From contig NZ_LACH01000017.1 of assembly GCF_000968015.1 (NCBI RefSeq), forward strand, positions 310,001 to 374,000: a stretch of DNA of 64,000 bases, read 5' to 3'. The position numbers and the translations under genes were made by a program. Each line of letters starts with the position of its first letter. The first letter of the stretch is position 1. Source of the DNA: Pseudomonas fluorescens (GTDB lineage Bacteria; Pseudomonadota; Gammaproteobacteria; Pseudomonadales; Pseudomonadaceae). Below, in pieces: positions 25,138-34,687 of the stretch. The notes below the pieces were generated by a model. It did not search any database. It had not been told where the DNA came from and saw nothing but the letters and a program-made list of their open reading frames with translations.

Positions 25138-27792
25138 TCAGGCGAACTCGCACGTCACGCTGGCGTTGCCGTCGAGCGTCGCGTGGACACGCTTGAGGCT
25201 TTCGCCCGTGGCCATCGCATCGAGCAAGCGGTCAGCCACCAGCGGCAGCACGTGCAGGTCCAGCAAATGGTCGATCAGGCGCGCGCCGCTGTCGCTTTGG
25301 GTGCAGCGTTCGGCCAAGTGATCGACGAGGTCTTGCGAGTAAGTGAAATCCAGCTGACGACGGTTCAGGCGCTCGCCCAAACGGCCGAGTTTGATTTCGA
25401 TCAGCTCGCGCAGCACCGGGCCGCCCACCGGGTAGTAAGGCACGACGCGCATGCGCGCCAGCAGCGCCGGCTTGAAGTGTTTGCTCAGCACCGGGCGGAT
25501 GGTTTCTTCGAGTACTTCGGCCGACGGACGCGCGCCGTTTTCACAGAGCTCGGCGATGCGGTCGCTGCCCAGATTCGAAGTCATCAGGATCAGCGTGTTG
25601 CGGAAATCGATCTCGCGCCCTTCGCCGTCGTTGGCCACGCCTTTGTCGAAGATTTGGTAGAACAGGTTGAGCACGTCCGGGTCGGCTTTCTCGACTTCAT
25701 CGAGCAGCACCACCGAGTACGGTTTCTGGCGCACGGCTTCGGTGAGCATGCCGCCCTCGCCATAACCGACGTAGCCCGGCGGCGCACCGATCAGGCGCGA
25801 GACGGTGTGCTTCTCCTGGAACTCGGACATGTTGATGGTGGTGATGAAACGATCACCGCCGTACAGCAAGTCCGCCAGGGCCAGTGCAGTTTCGGTTTTG
25901 CCGACGCCGCTCGGGCCGACCAGCAGGAATACGCCAACCGGTGCATCAGGTTTGTTCAGGCCGGCAGCGGTGGCGCGCATCGAGCGGTCCAGTGCGTGAA
26001 CGGCTTGTTCCTGACCACGGATGCGGGTACGCAAGTCGGTGGCGAAGCTCGCGACCTTGGCGTTGTGTTCGCGGGCCAGTTGCGCCAGGGGCACGCCGGT
26101 CCAGGCGCTGATCACTTCGGCGACCAGACGCGGGCAGACTTCAAAACTCACCAGACGTTCTTTGACCTGAAGCTCAGTCAGGGCGCGGTGGGTTTCGTTC
26201 AGCGCAGCTTCCAGGGACGCGACGCTTTGCGCTTCGTCCACAGGGGCTTCGAGCGTTTCGATCACGGTGCCTTCGGCGTCGTCCTCAACCGTAACGGTGG
26301 GCTCGACGGCGGCAGCTTCGCGGGCTTTGGCCAGTTGCTGACGCAGGTCCAGCAGGCGCTCGGCCAGTTCTTTCTGCTCGATCCAGAGGGTTTCCAGCGC
26401 GACCCTTTCATCATCGGCGGCAGCCAGGCGATCTTCCAAAGCGTCCAGCGCTTCGTGATCGATCAGCAGACCGGCCTCGGCATCACGGCGCAGGGCCTGA
26501 CGCTGACGGCCACCTTCAGCCAGTTCACCCCGCAGGCGTTCAAGGCTTTCCGGGGCAGCGGCGAGGCTGATGCGTACGCGGGCGCAGGCAGTGTCGAGCA
26601 CGTCGACGGCCTTGTCCGGCAGCTGACGACCCGCGAGGTAACGAGCGGACAACTCGGCCGCTGCAACCACCGCGTCGTCGCGCAGGTAAATGCCATGGCT
26701 CTTCTCATAAACCTGAGCCAGGCCACGGAGGATGGTCACCGCTTCGCTGACGGTCGGTTCGTGCAGTTGCACCGGTTGGAAACGACGGGCCAGGGCCGGG
26801 TCTTTTTCGAAGTACTTCTTGTACTCCGCCCAGGTGGTGGCGGCGATGGTGCGCAACTCACCACGGGCCAATGCTGGCTTGAGCAGGTTGGCCGCGTCGG
26901 AACCACCGGCATTACCGCCCGCGCCGATCAGTGTGTGAGCTTCGTCGATGAACAGGATGATGGGTTTCGGCGAGGCTTTGACTTCGTCGATCACGCCTTT
27001 GAGGCGACGTTCGAATTCACCTTTGACACTGGCGCCGGCCTGCAACAGGCCCATGTCCAGCGACAGCAATTCAACGCCTTTCAAGACTTGCGGCACTTCA
27101 CCGGCCGCGATGCGCGAGGCCAGACCCTCGACGATGGCGGTTTTACCGACGCCGGCTTCACCGACCACAATCGGGTTGTTTTTGCGGCGACGGGCGAGGA
27201 TGTCGACCATCTGACGGATCGCGCCATCGCGGCACAACACCGGGTCGAGTTTGCCGTCGCGGGCCTGTTGGGTCAGGTTGTGGGTGAAGCGCTGCAGCAG
27301 CGATTCGCCCGGCACGGCAGGTTTGCCGGTGGCCGGTTGTTCTTTCTGCGACAGGGCGAATTCTTTCAGGCGCTCGATGTTCAGCTTGGCCAGCAATGAC
27401 TGGTAGCGGCTGCCGGCGTAGCGCATCGGGTTGCGCAACAGTGCGAGGATCAACGCGGCTTGCTCGACCTGGCTTTGGCCCAGTTCAAGGTTGGCCACCA
27501 GTAACGCGTCTTGCAGCCACTGCACCAGTTCCGGGGCAAACACCGGGTTGCGCGAAGCGCTGTGCTCAACCCGCGATTGCAACGCGGCGCTCAGTTCACC
27601 GGCATCCACTTCGGCGTCTTGCAGCGCGCGTGCGAGCAAGCCTTGCGGGCGCTCCAGCAGGCCGAGCAACAAGTCTTCGACGAGGATCTTGCTGCCGCCA
27701 CGGGCGACGCAGCGTTCGGCCGAACTTTCCAGGTCACGACGGGTTTCGGCGTCCAGCGCCTGGATAAGTTGTTGCAGGTCTACGTTGATCAT
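25138..27792 (-). CDS. tssH: T6SS sheath-recycling ATPase TssH (ClpV)
   Basis: An 884-residue Clp/Hsp100 ATPase with two AAA+ modules: Walker A GEAGVGKTA (residues 211-219) and GPSGVGKTE (about residue 623), and Walker B motifs IILFIDEAHTLIGAG and YSVVLLDEVEKADP. The N-terminal domain (residues 1-150) binds the TssC sheath helix. ClpV disassembles the contracted TssB/TssC sheath so that subunits can be reused. The middle domain and the family-typical C-terminus (ending DGNASVTCEFA) are present, so the protein appears complete. Confidence 0.97.
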   Translation of the reverse strand: MINVDLQQLIQALDAETRRDLESSAERCVARGGSKILVEDLLLGLLERPQGLLARALQDAEVDAGELSAALQSRVEHSASRNPVFAPELVQWLQDALLVANLELGQSQVEQAALILALLRNPMRYAGSRYQSLLAKLNIERLKEFALSQKEQPATGKPAVPGESLLQRFTHNLTQQARDGKLDPVLCRDGAIRQMVDILARRRKNNPIVVGEAGVGKTAIVEGLASRIAAGEVPQVLKGVELLSLDMGLLQAGASVKGEFERRLKGVIDEVKASPKPIILFIDEAHTLIGAGGNAGGSDAANLLKPALARGELRTIAATTWAEYKKYFEKDPALARRFQPVQLHEPTVSEAVTILRGLAQVYEKSHGIYLRDDAVVAAAELSARYLAGRQLPDKAVDVLDTACARVRISLAAAPESLERLRGELAEGGRQRQALRRDAEAGLLIDHEALDALEDRLAAADDERVALETLWIEQKELAERLLDLRQQLAKAREAAAVEPTVTVEDDAEGTVIETLEAPVDEAQSVASLEAALNETHRALTELQVKERLVSFEVCPRLVAEVISAWTGVPLAQLAREHNAKVASFATDLRTRIRGQEQAVHALDRSMRATAAGLNKPDAPVGVFLLVGPSGVGKTETALALADLLYGGDRFITTINMSEFQEKHTVSRLIGAPPGYVGYGEGGMLTEAVRQKPYSVVLLDEVEKADPDVLNLFYQIFDKGVANDGEGREIDFRNTLILMTSNLGSDRIAELCENGARPSAEVLEETIRPVLSKHFKPALLARMRVVPYYPVGGPVLRELIEIKLGRLGERLNRRQLDFTYSQDLVDHLAERCTQSDSGARLIDHLLDLHVLPLVADRLLDAMATGESLKRVHATLDGNASVTCEFA

Positions 27793-27805
27793 TGGTCATC
27801 TGTCC

Positions 27806-28813
27806 TTAATGAATTTTGCTGCCCAGGGTCACCACGCCGTCCGCTTTTTCGCGGCCCAGCCAACTGGTCCATCCCAGGCGACAGGCGTTCTGCTCACCGA
27901 TGCGCAGTTCGCGGATTTCTTCCTGGCGCAACACCAGGCGAATGTCGTAATCGAGCGGGTCACGCAGGGTGAACCGCACCAGCGCGCAGAGCGGCTGGTA
28001 GCCGAAACCGATCGGCAGGAATTCGTGGAAGCGTTGCCAGTCGAGTTCGCGGATGTGAATGCGGAATTTGCCGCTGCGGTCGCGCACGTGTTCGCCCAGC
28101 ACCAGGTCTTCGCCCAGCAGGCTGTTGGCGCGACCCAAGCGATTGCGCTGCTCGTCGAGGATTTCGACGCGGCGCTCGATGCACTGCTCGATGGTCAGTT
28201 CGGCGTGTTTGAAGTAGTAACGCAGCACCGCTTCGATCAACGCCGCCGAGTGCGCCCGCAAGCTGAGCAAGCCGAGGTACGGCAGCAGGCGTTTCCAGTT
28301 CAGCTCCTGGGCCCTGCGGATCTCTTCGCCACCGAGGCCGATCAACGCAAACAGCTGCGACGAAAACGGGTCGAGGGCGCCGCTCTGGAAGCTTGCGCGG
28401 TAGCGGTATTTTTTCCAGATCGGCAGCATCAGCCGTTGCAGGCGATGGTGAAACAGGTCGAGGAAGAGGCGGGTCGGGTTGCCGTCTTCGCTATCGCCCA
28501 GGGCCTGTTCGCCGTAGAACGCCGGCAGTGGCGAACCGGAACCGACCAGGCCGATCAGGTTGAAACGCAGACGCGCGCGCATCTGCCCGTGCTCTTCGAA
28601 AAACTCCACGCGATCGACGTCACTGCCGGGGAAACCCAGGCTCGGATTGGCCTGGAATTCCAGCTGGTCATACAGATCGTCTTCGCTCAAGTACGGGTGC
28701 GCCTCGCGCAGCCGGTCTACCACCAGCAGCACGGCCTGAAACAGCGAGTACTCGCGTATTACCCGGGTCAGCCCGCTTAAAGCAGGGGTTGCAGACCCAT
28801 ACGTGGTGTCCAT
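27806..28813 (-). CDS. tssG: T6SS baseplate protein TssG
   Basis: A 335-residue protein with the TssG patterns YSLFQAVLLVVDRLREAHP, IRFxxNPSLGFPGSDV-like segment (EFQANPSLGFPGSDVDRVEF) and NLIGLVGSGSPLPAFYGEQ. TssG joins TssF and TssE in the baseplate wedge. It overlaps the end of tssF by 37 bases, implying translational coupling. Confidence 0.95.
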   Translation of the reverse strand: MDTTYGSATPALSGLTRVIREYSLFQAVLLVVDRLREAHPYLSEDDLYDQLEFQANPSLGFPGSDVDRVEFFEEHGQMRARLRFNLIGLVGSGSPLPAFYGEQALGDSEDGNPTRLFLDLFHHRLQRLMLPIWKKYRYRASFQSGALDPFSSQLFALIGLGGEEIRRAQELNWKRLLPYLGLLSLRAHSAALIEAVLRYYFKHAELTIEQCIERRVEILDEQRNRLGRANSLLGEDLVLGEHVRDRSGKFRIHIRELDWQRFHEFLPIGFGYQPLCALVRFTLRDPLDYDIRLVLRQEEIRELRIGEQNACRLGWTSWLGREKADGVVTLGSKIH

Positions 28814-30564
28814 TGGTACACCTCTCCCTGTGTGCTTTTTACCCGTAGCTCGTGGTACGAATTGAGACTGGCGTAAAGCGCGAAAAACTCGTTAAGAACC
28901 GAGGCGAAAACGAACAGGTCGCCCTCGCCGATATACCCTTCCGGGTCGATGGTCAGCTCGGTGCGCAACCCGCGTACCGGCAACCCTCGGTGCAAGCGGT
29001 CGACGTGTTGGTGTTTGATCGACTTGAGCCCGCCCAACAGGCGCTTGCTGACTTTTTCAGCGTGTTGGTCGTAGTAGCGCGGCAGGTCGTAGGTTTCGAG
29101 AATCACCTTCAACGCATTGACGTCGGCCAGCGACAGATAGTTAAGCGACATGTTGCTGATCAGCTTCCAGAGGAAGTCACGGTTCAGCGGCGGCGCATAA
29201 CTGGGCGTGGCCGGGGTGATGTTGCGAAAACTGAGGAACTCCGGCGTCTCTTCGCAGGCCATGCAGATGTCGCCGAGCTTGAGCTTGCGCGGCAGGTTCT
29301 GGTTGGTGCACATCAGCTCGATCGACAGGGTTTCGTGGGCTTCGGTGTGGCGAATGCCGAAGCTCAGGTAAGTGTCGAGGCCGTCGTGCAACGAGGACGA
29401 ACGCTGGCGAATGCTGTAGTGCGGACGGCTGTTGGGCACGTCGAAACTCGGGTCGTGCTCGAACGATTCGAACGGCACGTACTCCTGATAACCAAGGCCG
29501 CCGGGCTTCCATCCCGTGACGGTTTCCACCGAGAACACGCCGCAGTTTTGCAGGTCGTATTCGGCTGGCAGCAGCAGATATTCGTCCTGCTTGCCGTCGA
29601 GGCGGATCGGCAGTGCATCGTGCTTGAACAGGTTGACGATCGGCGTGCAGTAGAGCTTCACGTTGTCCAGCGTCGGACGCAGGCGCTGGATGCCGCTCTT
29701 GCGAATATCGAAGCGCAATTCCAGACCGCGCATCTGCTTGAGCGTGTCTTCCGGCAGGGCCTTGAGCAGGTCCAGGCCGTTGATATCGACGAACAGGAAT
29801 TTGTCCTGGAAGGCGAAATATTCCTGCAAGTAGCGGTAGCCACGGAAGGTGTTCAGCGGATACGGGATCAACGCCTCTTCTTCGGCAAAACCCACCGGCT
29901 GCACACGGTCGCCGGGCATCTTGAACGCCATCGGTGTGCCGTTGACGCCATTGATTGGCTTGCCGGCGCCGTCCAGCGGGATCAGCTCGATGCCTTCCAG
30001 GTTGCGCAACAGGCTCAGGTAGAGCATCTGGCTGATGTAGCGCTCACCAGCGAAGTGCAGACGCAGACGACTCAGCTCCAGCTCACCGAGGTGACCGTCA
30101 GCGCTCATCTCCAGACGCAGGCTCAACAGCGAACCGTCGCCCTTTACCGAGTAGGTCAGTGCGGCCAGATCCAGCGGCAGAACTTCGGTCGGGTAGCAGG
30201 TGCGAAAGCGGCAACGTACGTCATCGATTGGCACACTCTCAACCGGCGTGTCGCGCTCGACCATCAACGCAGGTCCCGATCGCTTCAACGGATCGAACTG
30301 CAAAATGCTGAACGCCGGCAGCGGCCGCATGTAGTTGGGCCACAGCAGGTGCATCAGCGAGTGGCTGAGCTCCGGCAACTCGTCATCGAGCTTCTGGCGC
30401 AGGCGGCCGGTCAGGAACGCAAAGCCTTCCAGCAACCGCTCCACGTCCGGATCCCGCCCGGCCTGCCCGAGGAAAGGCGCCAACGCCGGGCTACGCTCGG
30501 CGAATCGACGGCCTAACTGGCGAAGTGCGGTGAGTTCGCTTTGGTAGTAGTGGTTAAACGACAC
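28777..30564 (-). CDS. tssF: T6SS baseplate protein TssF
   Basis: A 595-residue protein with the TssF N-terminus (FNHYYQSELTALRQLGRRFA; SPALAPFLGQAGRDPDVERL; LLEGFAFLTGRLRQKLDDE). Two TssF copies and one TssG make the core of each baseplate wedge. Full family length. The unusual point is upstream: 24 bases separate it from a small membrane-protein gene belonging to an effector cassette, not from tssE as in the HSI-II order. Confidence 0.96.
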   Translation of the reverse strand: MSFNHYYQSELTALRQLGRRFAERSPALAPFLGQAGRDPDVERLLEGFAFLTGRLRQKLDDELPELSHSLMHLLWPNYMRPLPAFSILQFDPLKRSGPALMVERDTPVESVPIDDVRCRFRTCYPTEVLPLDLAALTYSVKGDGSLLSLRLEMSADGHLGELELSRLRLHFAGERYISQMLYLSLLRNLEGIELIPLDGAGKPINGVNGTPMAFKMPGDRVQPVGFAEEEALIPYPLNTFRGYRYLQEYFAFQDKFLFVDINGLDLLKALPEDTLKQMRGLELRFDIRKSGIQRLRPTLDNVKLYCTPIVNLFKHDALPIRLDGKQDEYLLLPAEYDLQNCGVFSVETVTGWKPGGLGYQEYVPFESFEHDPSFDVPNSRPHYSIRQRSSSLHDGLDTYLSFGIRHTEAHETLSIELMCTNQNLPRKLKLGDICMACEETPEFLSFRNITPATPSYAPPLNRDFLWKLISNMSLNYLSLADVNALKVILETYDLPRYYDQHAEKVSKRLLGGLKSIKHQHVDRLHRGLPVRGLRTELTIDPEGYIGEGDLFVFASVLNEFFALYASLNSYHELRVKSTQGEVYQWTPRMGLQPLL

Positions 30565-30588
30565 GGGTTACCTGCCTGGTATTGAATC

Positions 30589-31056
30589 TCATGAATAAAA
30601 CGTCCTGTAAAGCGCGACCGTCAGACCGGCAACCACGTAGCCTGCGATGAGTAGGTACGGCAGAAAAGCCAGCCAGCCAAACATCATCGGGAACCCGGCG
30701 AGGCTCCCCAAAAACACATGGGCCAATCCATAAATGACCCAAGGGGCGGCGTAAAAAGGGATGAACGTCAGCGGTGCGCGCCACACACTTCTTAAAATTT
30801 GCTGTTCGGTTTTTCCTTTCAGTACTCGCGTTGCCCACAGGGCAAAGGCGATATAGGCCGGGATTCCGAATGAGAGGACGTAGATCAACAGCATTTGTTG
30901 CCAGTCCAGAACCGCCGCGTATCCGGTGCCCTGCTCGACCAGTGTCAAAGCCAACATCACCAGGACAGGAGACCAGAGCGCTACTCTGAAAAAAATTGAA
31001 TTAGCACAGCATTCGCTTTTACGACTGCTGTGCGCCGAATCGTTAGTAAATCTCAC
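30589..31056 (-). CDS. Polytopic membrane protein, candidate immunity protein 2 of PAAR cassette
   Basis: About 155 residues if the GTG at 31056 is used (start RFTNDSAHSSRKSE); another GTG at 31095 would add 13 residues, so the start is uncertain. Four hydrophobic segments are visible: VALWSPVLVMLALTLVE, MLLIYVLSFGIPAYIAFAL, FIPFYAAPWVIYGLAHVFLG and FLPYLLIAGYVVAGLTVALY. No family recognised. It overlaps the preceding 97-residue membrane protein gene and follows the hydrolase gene in the same direction. Membrane immunity proteins are common partners of lipase or membrane-targeting effectors; the assignment rests on position. Confidence 0.6.
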   Translation of the reverse strand: MRFTNDSAHSSRKSECCANSIFFRVALWSPVLVMLALTLVEQGTGYAAVLDWQQMLLIYVLSFGIPAYIAFALWATRVLKGKTEQQILRSVWRAPLTFIPFYAAPWVIYGLAHVFLGSLAGFPMMFGWLAFLPYLLIAGYVVAGLTVALYRTFYS

Positions 31057-31336
31057 TGAACACCCAGTGATTAAAACTGTAAAGAGCAACAACACCTACA
31101 ACAGAGAAAGCCAAGAATGAAAAACCATCACGCGAACTTTTATATTTGAAGAAATTTATTAGCGCCTTTACAAAATAGTAAAAAGAAAACGCCATCATCG
31201 GAATATAAAGAACCATACAGAGAACAAATAAGCTTCCATAAACATCAACCCCGGCTATTGACCATTTAGTTTTCGGGTCGGTACACGACATCAGCAGCAA
31301 ACCAGCCGCCACAAAAGAATACAAATAACGAAACAC
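31043..31336 (-). CDS. Small membrane protein, candidate immunity protein 1 of PAAR cassette
   Basis: A 97-residue protein. The N-terminus FVAAGLLLMSCTDP looks like a lipoprotein signal with lipobox LMSC; two further hydrophobic stretches follow (YGSLFVLCMVLYIPMMAFSF and FSFLAFSVVGVVALYSF). The gene directly abuts the hydrolase stop (31,337). A lipoprotein or inner-membrane protein immediately after a secreted hydrolase is the standard effector-immunity layout. No homologous family is known to me. Confidence 0.6.
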   Translation of the reverse strand: MFRYLYSFVAAGLLLMSCTDPKTKWSIAGVDVYGSLFVLCMVLYIPMMAFSFYYFVKALINFFKYKSSRDGFSFLAFSVVGVVALYSFNHWVFSEIY

Positions 31337-32242
31337 TTAGCGCAGTCCCTTTAAATAGAGAAGCTTGGCAAGCTCTCGACGCCTTACCTTCCCGTCTGCA
31401 CTATCGCCGGAATAGTAAAAGTGCCCTTCCGCCGTAGGCATTTGCCTGCCCAGTTCAAGAGCCGAGTCGACTAGTTCCTTATCAGTCATGCCTGCGAAAA
31501 TAGGATCACCCTTATCCTTCAAGTCGATGATTATTGCGCTACCAATGTTTGGATGGTTACTCACAGCTTCTTTCAGACTTTTATTAATTGGGGCTCCGAT
31601 GAGGACAAGGTGGTCGATTTTAGAACCCGCACGGGCGTAATGCATGGCGGTGCGGGCTGCGACCACACTGCCCCAAGAGTAGCCCACAATATTGAATTGT
31701 CCGATCTTGGGAATTGGCTTAGTGATTTCCAGTGCGCTCAACGGAAACTCCGTGGCCTTAATTTTTGAAATATCCCGCCCTATCTTGATCGCCAACATAT
31801 CGCTTGTCGGTGTACATTCCACTACGCTATTACTTTTGATAGTGATCAAACCATAGAGATACTTCTTCTCTATATATTCACCACCATACTTGCACTTTTG
31901 AATTTCACCATACTCAAATACAACCGGATCACTTTCGTCTTGATTATAGAGCACCACAGACGCAGCATCACTAAGCATGTCAACCAAGTCGGGCACATGC
32001 TTATCCCACCCAGTTATTAGAGAGGAATAGTTCCCATAAACAGTATTTGAAATTCCAGCCTCTTTGAATGCAGCCACCATATCCGCGTTATAAGCACCAA
32101 TCATCCCGGCGCCGCCCAAAAATACCGTCAGCCCTTGTTCAACAACAATCGGTTTAGGCGTCAGATCCTTAGTCGGTGTACTTTGCATCGCAGCGACTTT
32201 TGTAAAAGCACCACTTGAAGTATTGATGACATCCGCGCCCAT
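31337..32242 (-). CDS. Alpha/beta-hydrolase effector candidate
   Basis: A 301-residue protein without a signal peptide. It has an alpha/beta-hydrolase look: an oxyanion-like VFLGGAGMIGAYNAD (residues 40-54), nucleophile elbow GYSWGS with S189, a late acid candidate in AIIIDLKDKGD (D240 or D246) and H274 in AEGHFYYSG. The gene sits 3 bases after a PAAR gene, which normally supplies the spike tip on which an effector rides. The substrate could be a phospholipid or another ester; it is not close to any Tle class I can name. The two downstream membrane proteins are probable immunity factors. DNA composition is more AT-rich than the flanking tss genes. Confidence 0.65.
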   Translation of the reverse strand: MGADVINTSSGAFTKVAAMQSTPTKDLTPKPIVVEQGLTVFLGGAGMIGAYNADMVAAFKEAGISNTVYGNYSSLITGWDKHVPDLVDMLSDAASVVLYNQDESDPVVFEYGEIQKCKYGGEYIEKKYLYGLITIKSNSVVECTPTSDMLAIKIGRDISKIKATEFPLSALEITKPIPKIGQFNIVGYSWGSVVAARTAMHYARAGSKIDHLVLIGAPINKSLKEAVSNHPNIGSAIIIDLKDKGDPIFAGMTDKELVDSALELGRQMPTAEGHFYYSGDSADGKVRRRELAKLLYLKGLR

Positions 32243-32245
32243 CTA

Positions 32246-32752
32246 TCAATCTCCTTTTGCAACATAGATTTCAACTTGCTCTGCACTTTCGTGACGAGCT
32301 AGTCGGTGAGTGAAACCTTTTTCATTAGTAACACCCTCTTCCTGCGCACCGTCTTGGCGAACGAGCAGATATCTACGATTGGCAATGGGCATACCAGCTT
32401 CATCTGTCAGAGCAAACTGCTCATCAAATCCAGGAAAAATCAAAGGCAACGGCGCCACAAACGGCACCGCCGAATGCGAATTCCCGATAATCACGGTCCC
32501 GGAACCCGCCGTAACCTTGTTGCCATGAGTCCCGACGGAATCCACCGTTGCCGCTGGTTTGCCGTTAATCAAAACGGTCCCCGACAACCCGCCGACCATC
32601 GCACCACCACACGCCGAGGCATCGCCTTGGCGGGCGGCCGGGAGGCCGTCGAAAAATACGTCGCCGGAACCGGCGGCGATCGGGTTGGTGCCGTGGCCGG
32701 GGAGCGGGCAAGCGGTGGGGTCGGATACGCGGGCTGCGGGTTTGCCGGACAT
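32246..32752 (-). CDS. PAAR spike-tip protein with C-terminal extension
   Basis: A 168-residue protein. Residues 1-100 form a PAAR domain with the three typical repeats (KPAARVSDPTACP, LPAARQGDASACGGA, KPAATVDSVGTHG) and metal-binding Cys/His residues; it sharpens the VgrG spike. Residues about 108-165 (FALTDEAGMPIANRRYLLV, then EGVTNEKGFTHRL) look like a transthyretin-type beta-sandwich, a known PAAR extension thought to hold effectors. It lies between tssE and the hydrolase gene; the extension probably docks that hydrolase. Confidence 0.88.
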   Translation of the reverse strand: MSGKPAARVSDPTACPLPGHGTNPIAAGSGDVFFDGLPAARQGDASACGGAMVGGLSGTVLINGKPAATVDSVGTHGNKVTAGSGTVIIGNSHSAVPFVAPLPLIFPGFDEQFALTDEAGMPIANRRYLLVRQDGAQEEGVTNEKGFTHRLARHESAEQVEIYVAKGD

Positions 32753-32762
32753 CGGAGTCTCC

Positions 32763-33170
32763 TTAGTTGACCTTCACTTGACCGCTGCCATCCAGGCGCG
32801 CGGCGAAACTGACCTGACGCTTGAATCCATCAACTTCCAGCAAGCCTTCGATGCTGAAGGACAGGCGAAGCTGATCGTGGTCACGCGGCAGGGAAATGAC
32901 ACGCACATTGCTCAGGCGTGGCTCGTAGGCTTCGATGAAATTTTCGATGGCCAGACGGGCCTGACTCAGGGAGTCGTGCAGGCTCAGACGCATGTCATTG
33001 AGATCGGGTAGCCCGTAATCGGACAGCGTTTGCACGCTGCCCGCACGGGTGCTGAGCATCTTGGCCAGATGGGCAGCCACGGACGCCATGGCGGAGACCT
33101 CGCGGCTCCAGCCGACGCGTTTGTCCGCGTCGCCACCCAGGCGTTCGAAAAGGCTGCCATATCCAGTCAT
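32763..33170 (-). CDS. tssE: T6SS baseplate protein TssE
   Basis: A 135-residue gp25-like protein: SLFERLGGD near the start, TRAGSVQTLSDYGLPDLND and IENFIEAYEPRLSNVRV. TssE is the small baseplate wedge component that nucleates sheath assembly. It is 13 bases downstream of tssC. In the HSI-II order tssF should follow directly; here a four-gene PAAR cassette intervenes. Confidence 0.94.
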   Translation of the reverse strand: MTGYGSLFERLGGDADKRVGWSREVSAMASVAAHLAKMLSTRAGSVQTLSDYGLPDLNDMRLSLHDSLSQARLAIENFIEAYEPRLSNVRVISLPRDHDQLRLSFSIEGLLEVDGFKRQVSFAARLDGSGQVKVN

Positions 33171-33183
33171 GAGTTAGCTCCGC

Positions 33184-34659
33184 TTACTCTTTGTCCAGCT
33201 TGCCAACCAGCGACAGGGTGAAATCGGCACCCATGTACTTGAAGTGCGGGCGCACGTTCAGGCTGACGCGGTACCAGCCAGGCTCGCCTTCAACATCGCT
33301 GACGATGATCTGGGCAGCGCGCAGTGGACGACGGCCACGCACTTCGGCGCTTGGGTTTTCCTGGTCGGCCACGTACTGGCGGATCCACTTGTTGAGTTCC
33401 AGCTCGAGGTCGGTACGTTCTTTCCACGAACCGAGTTGCTCGCGCTGCAGCACTTTCAAGTAGTGAGCCAGGCGGTTGACGATCATCATGTACGGCAGTT
33501 GGGTGCCGAGCTTGTAGTTCAGCTCTGCTGCCTTGCCTTCTGCGCTGATGCCGAAGAACTTCGGCTTCTGCACCGAGCTTGCGGAGAAGAACGCCGCGTT
33601 GTCGGAGCCTTTGCGCATGGTCAGGGAGATGAAGCCTTCCTCGGCCAGTTCGTATTCACGACGGTCGCTAACCAGAACCTCGGTAGGAATCTTGGTTTCG
33701 ATTTCGCCCATGCTTTCGAAATGGTGCAACGGCAGGTCTTCAACCGCGCCACCGCTCTGCGGGCCGATGATGTTCGGGCACCAGCGGAATTTGGCGAAGC
33801 TGTCGGTCAGCTTGGTGCCGAACGCATAGGCCGTGTTGCCCCACAGGTAGTGCTCGTGGCTGTTGGCGACGGTTTCTTTGTACACGAACGATTTGACCGG
33901 GTTTTCTTCCGGGTCGTACGGGTTACGCAGCAGGAAACGCGGCACGGTCAGGCCAACGTAACGGGAGTCTTCCGACTGGCGGAAGCTCTGCCATTTGGCG
34001 AATTGCGGGCCTTCGAAGTGATCTTTCAGATCCTTCAGGTCCGGCAGACCGGTGAAGCTTTCCAGGCCGAAGAATTTCGGGCCGGCCGCCGCGATGAACG
34101 GAGCGTGGGACATGCAGGCTACGCTGGACACGTACTGCATCAGTTTCACGTCCGGCGAGCTTGGGGACATGAAGTAGTTGGCGATGATCGCGCCAACCGG
34201 CTGACCACCGAACTGACCGTATTCAGCGGTGTAGATGTGCTTGTACAGGCCCGACTGCATCACTTCCGGCGAATCTTCGAAATCGTCCAGCAGATCGTCC
34301 TTGGAGACGTTGAGGATTTCGATCTTGATGTTTTCGCGGAAGTTGGTGCGGTCGACCAGCAACTGCAGACCACGCCACGACGATTCCAGGGACTGGAACG
34401 CCGGGTGGTGCAGGATCTCGTCCATCTGGCGGCTGAGTTTGGCATCGATCTCGGCGATCATGCGGTCAACCATGGCCTTCTTGACCGGCTCACCGTTGTT
34501 CTGCGGCTTGAGCAGCTCTTCGATGAAGGCCGACACACCGCGTTTGGCGATGTCGTAGGCTTCGTCGTCCGGCGTCAGGCGGGTTTCGGCGATGATGCTG
34601 TCGAGAATGCTGTATTCGCCGTTCTCTTTGCTCTTTTGCTGTGCTGCGCTAGTGCTCAT
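33184..34659 (-). CDS. tssC: T6SS sheath large subunit TssC (VipB)
   Basis: A 491-residue protein with family signatures SSWRGLQLLVDRTNFRENIK, GAIIANYFMSPSSPDVKLM, PRFLLRNPYDPEENPVKSF and a C-terminus PHFKYMGADFTLSLVGKLDK. TssC pairs with TssB to form the contractile sheath that drives the Hcp tube. Complete and typical in length, 28 bases after tssB. Confidence 0.97.
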   Translation of the reverse strand: MSTSAAQQKSKENGEYSILDSIIAETRLTPDDEAYDIAKRGVSAFIEELLKPQNNGEPVKKAMVDRMIAEIDAKLSRQMDEILHHPAFQSLESSWRGLQLLVDRTNFRENIKIEILNVSKDDLLDDFEDSPEVMQSGLYKHIYTAEYGQFGGQPVGAIIANYFMSPSSPDVKLMQYVSSVACMSHAPFIAAAGPKFFGLESFTGLPDLKDLKDHFEGPQFAKWQSFRQSEDSRYVGLTVPRFLLRNPYDPEENPVKSFVYKETVANSHEHYLWGNTAYAFGTKLTDSFAKFRWCPNIIGPQSGGAVEDLPLHHFESMGEIETKIPTEVLVSDRREYELAEEGFISLTMRKGSDNAAFFSASSVQKPKFFGISAEGKAAELNYKLGTQLPYMMIVNRLAHYLKVLQREQLGSWKERTDLELELNKWIRQYVADQENPSAEVRGRRPLRAAQIIVSDVEGEPGWYRVSLNVRPHFKYMGADFTLSLVGKLDKE

Positions 34660-34687
34660 GGTGTTGGCTTCCTTGGCTGATGGAGAC

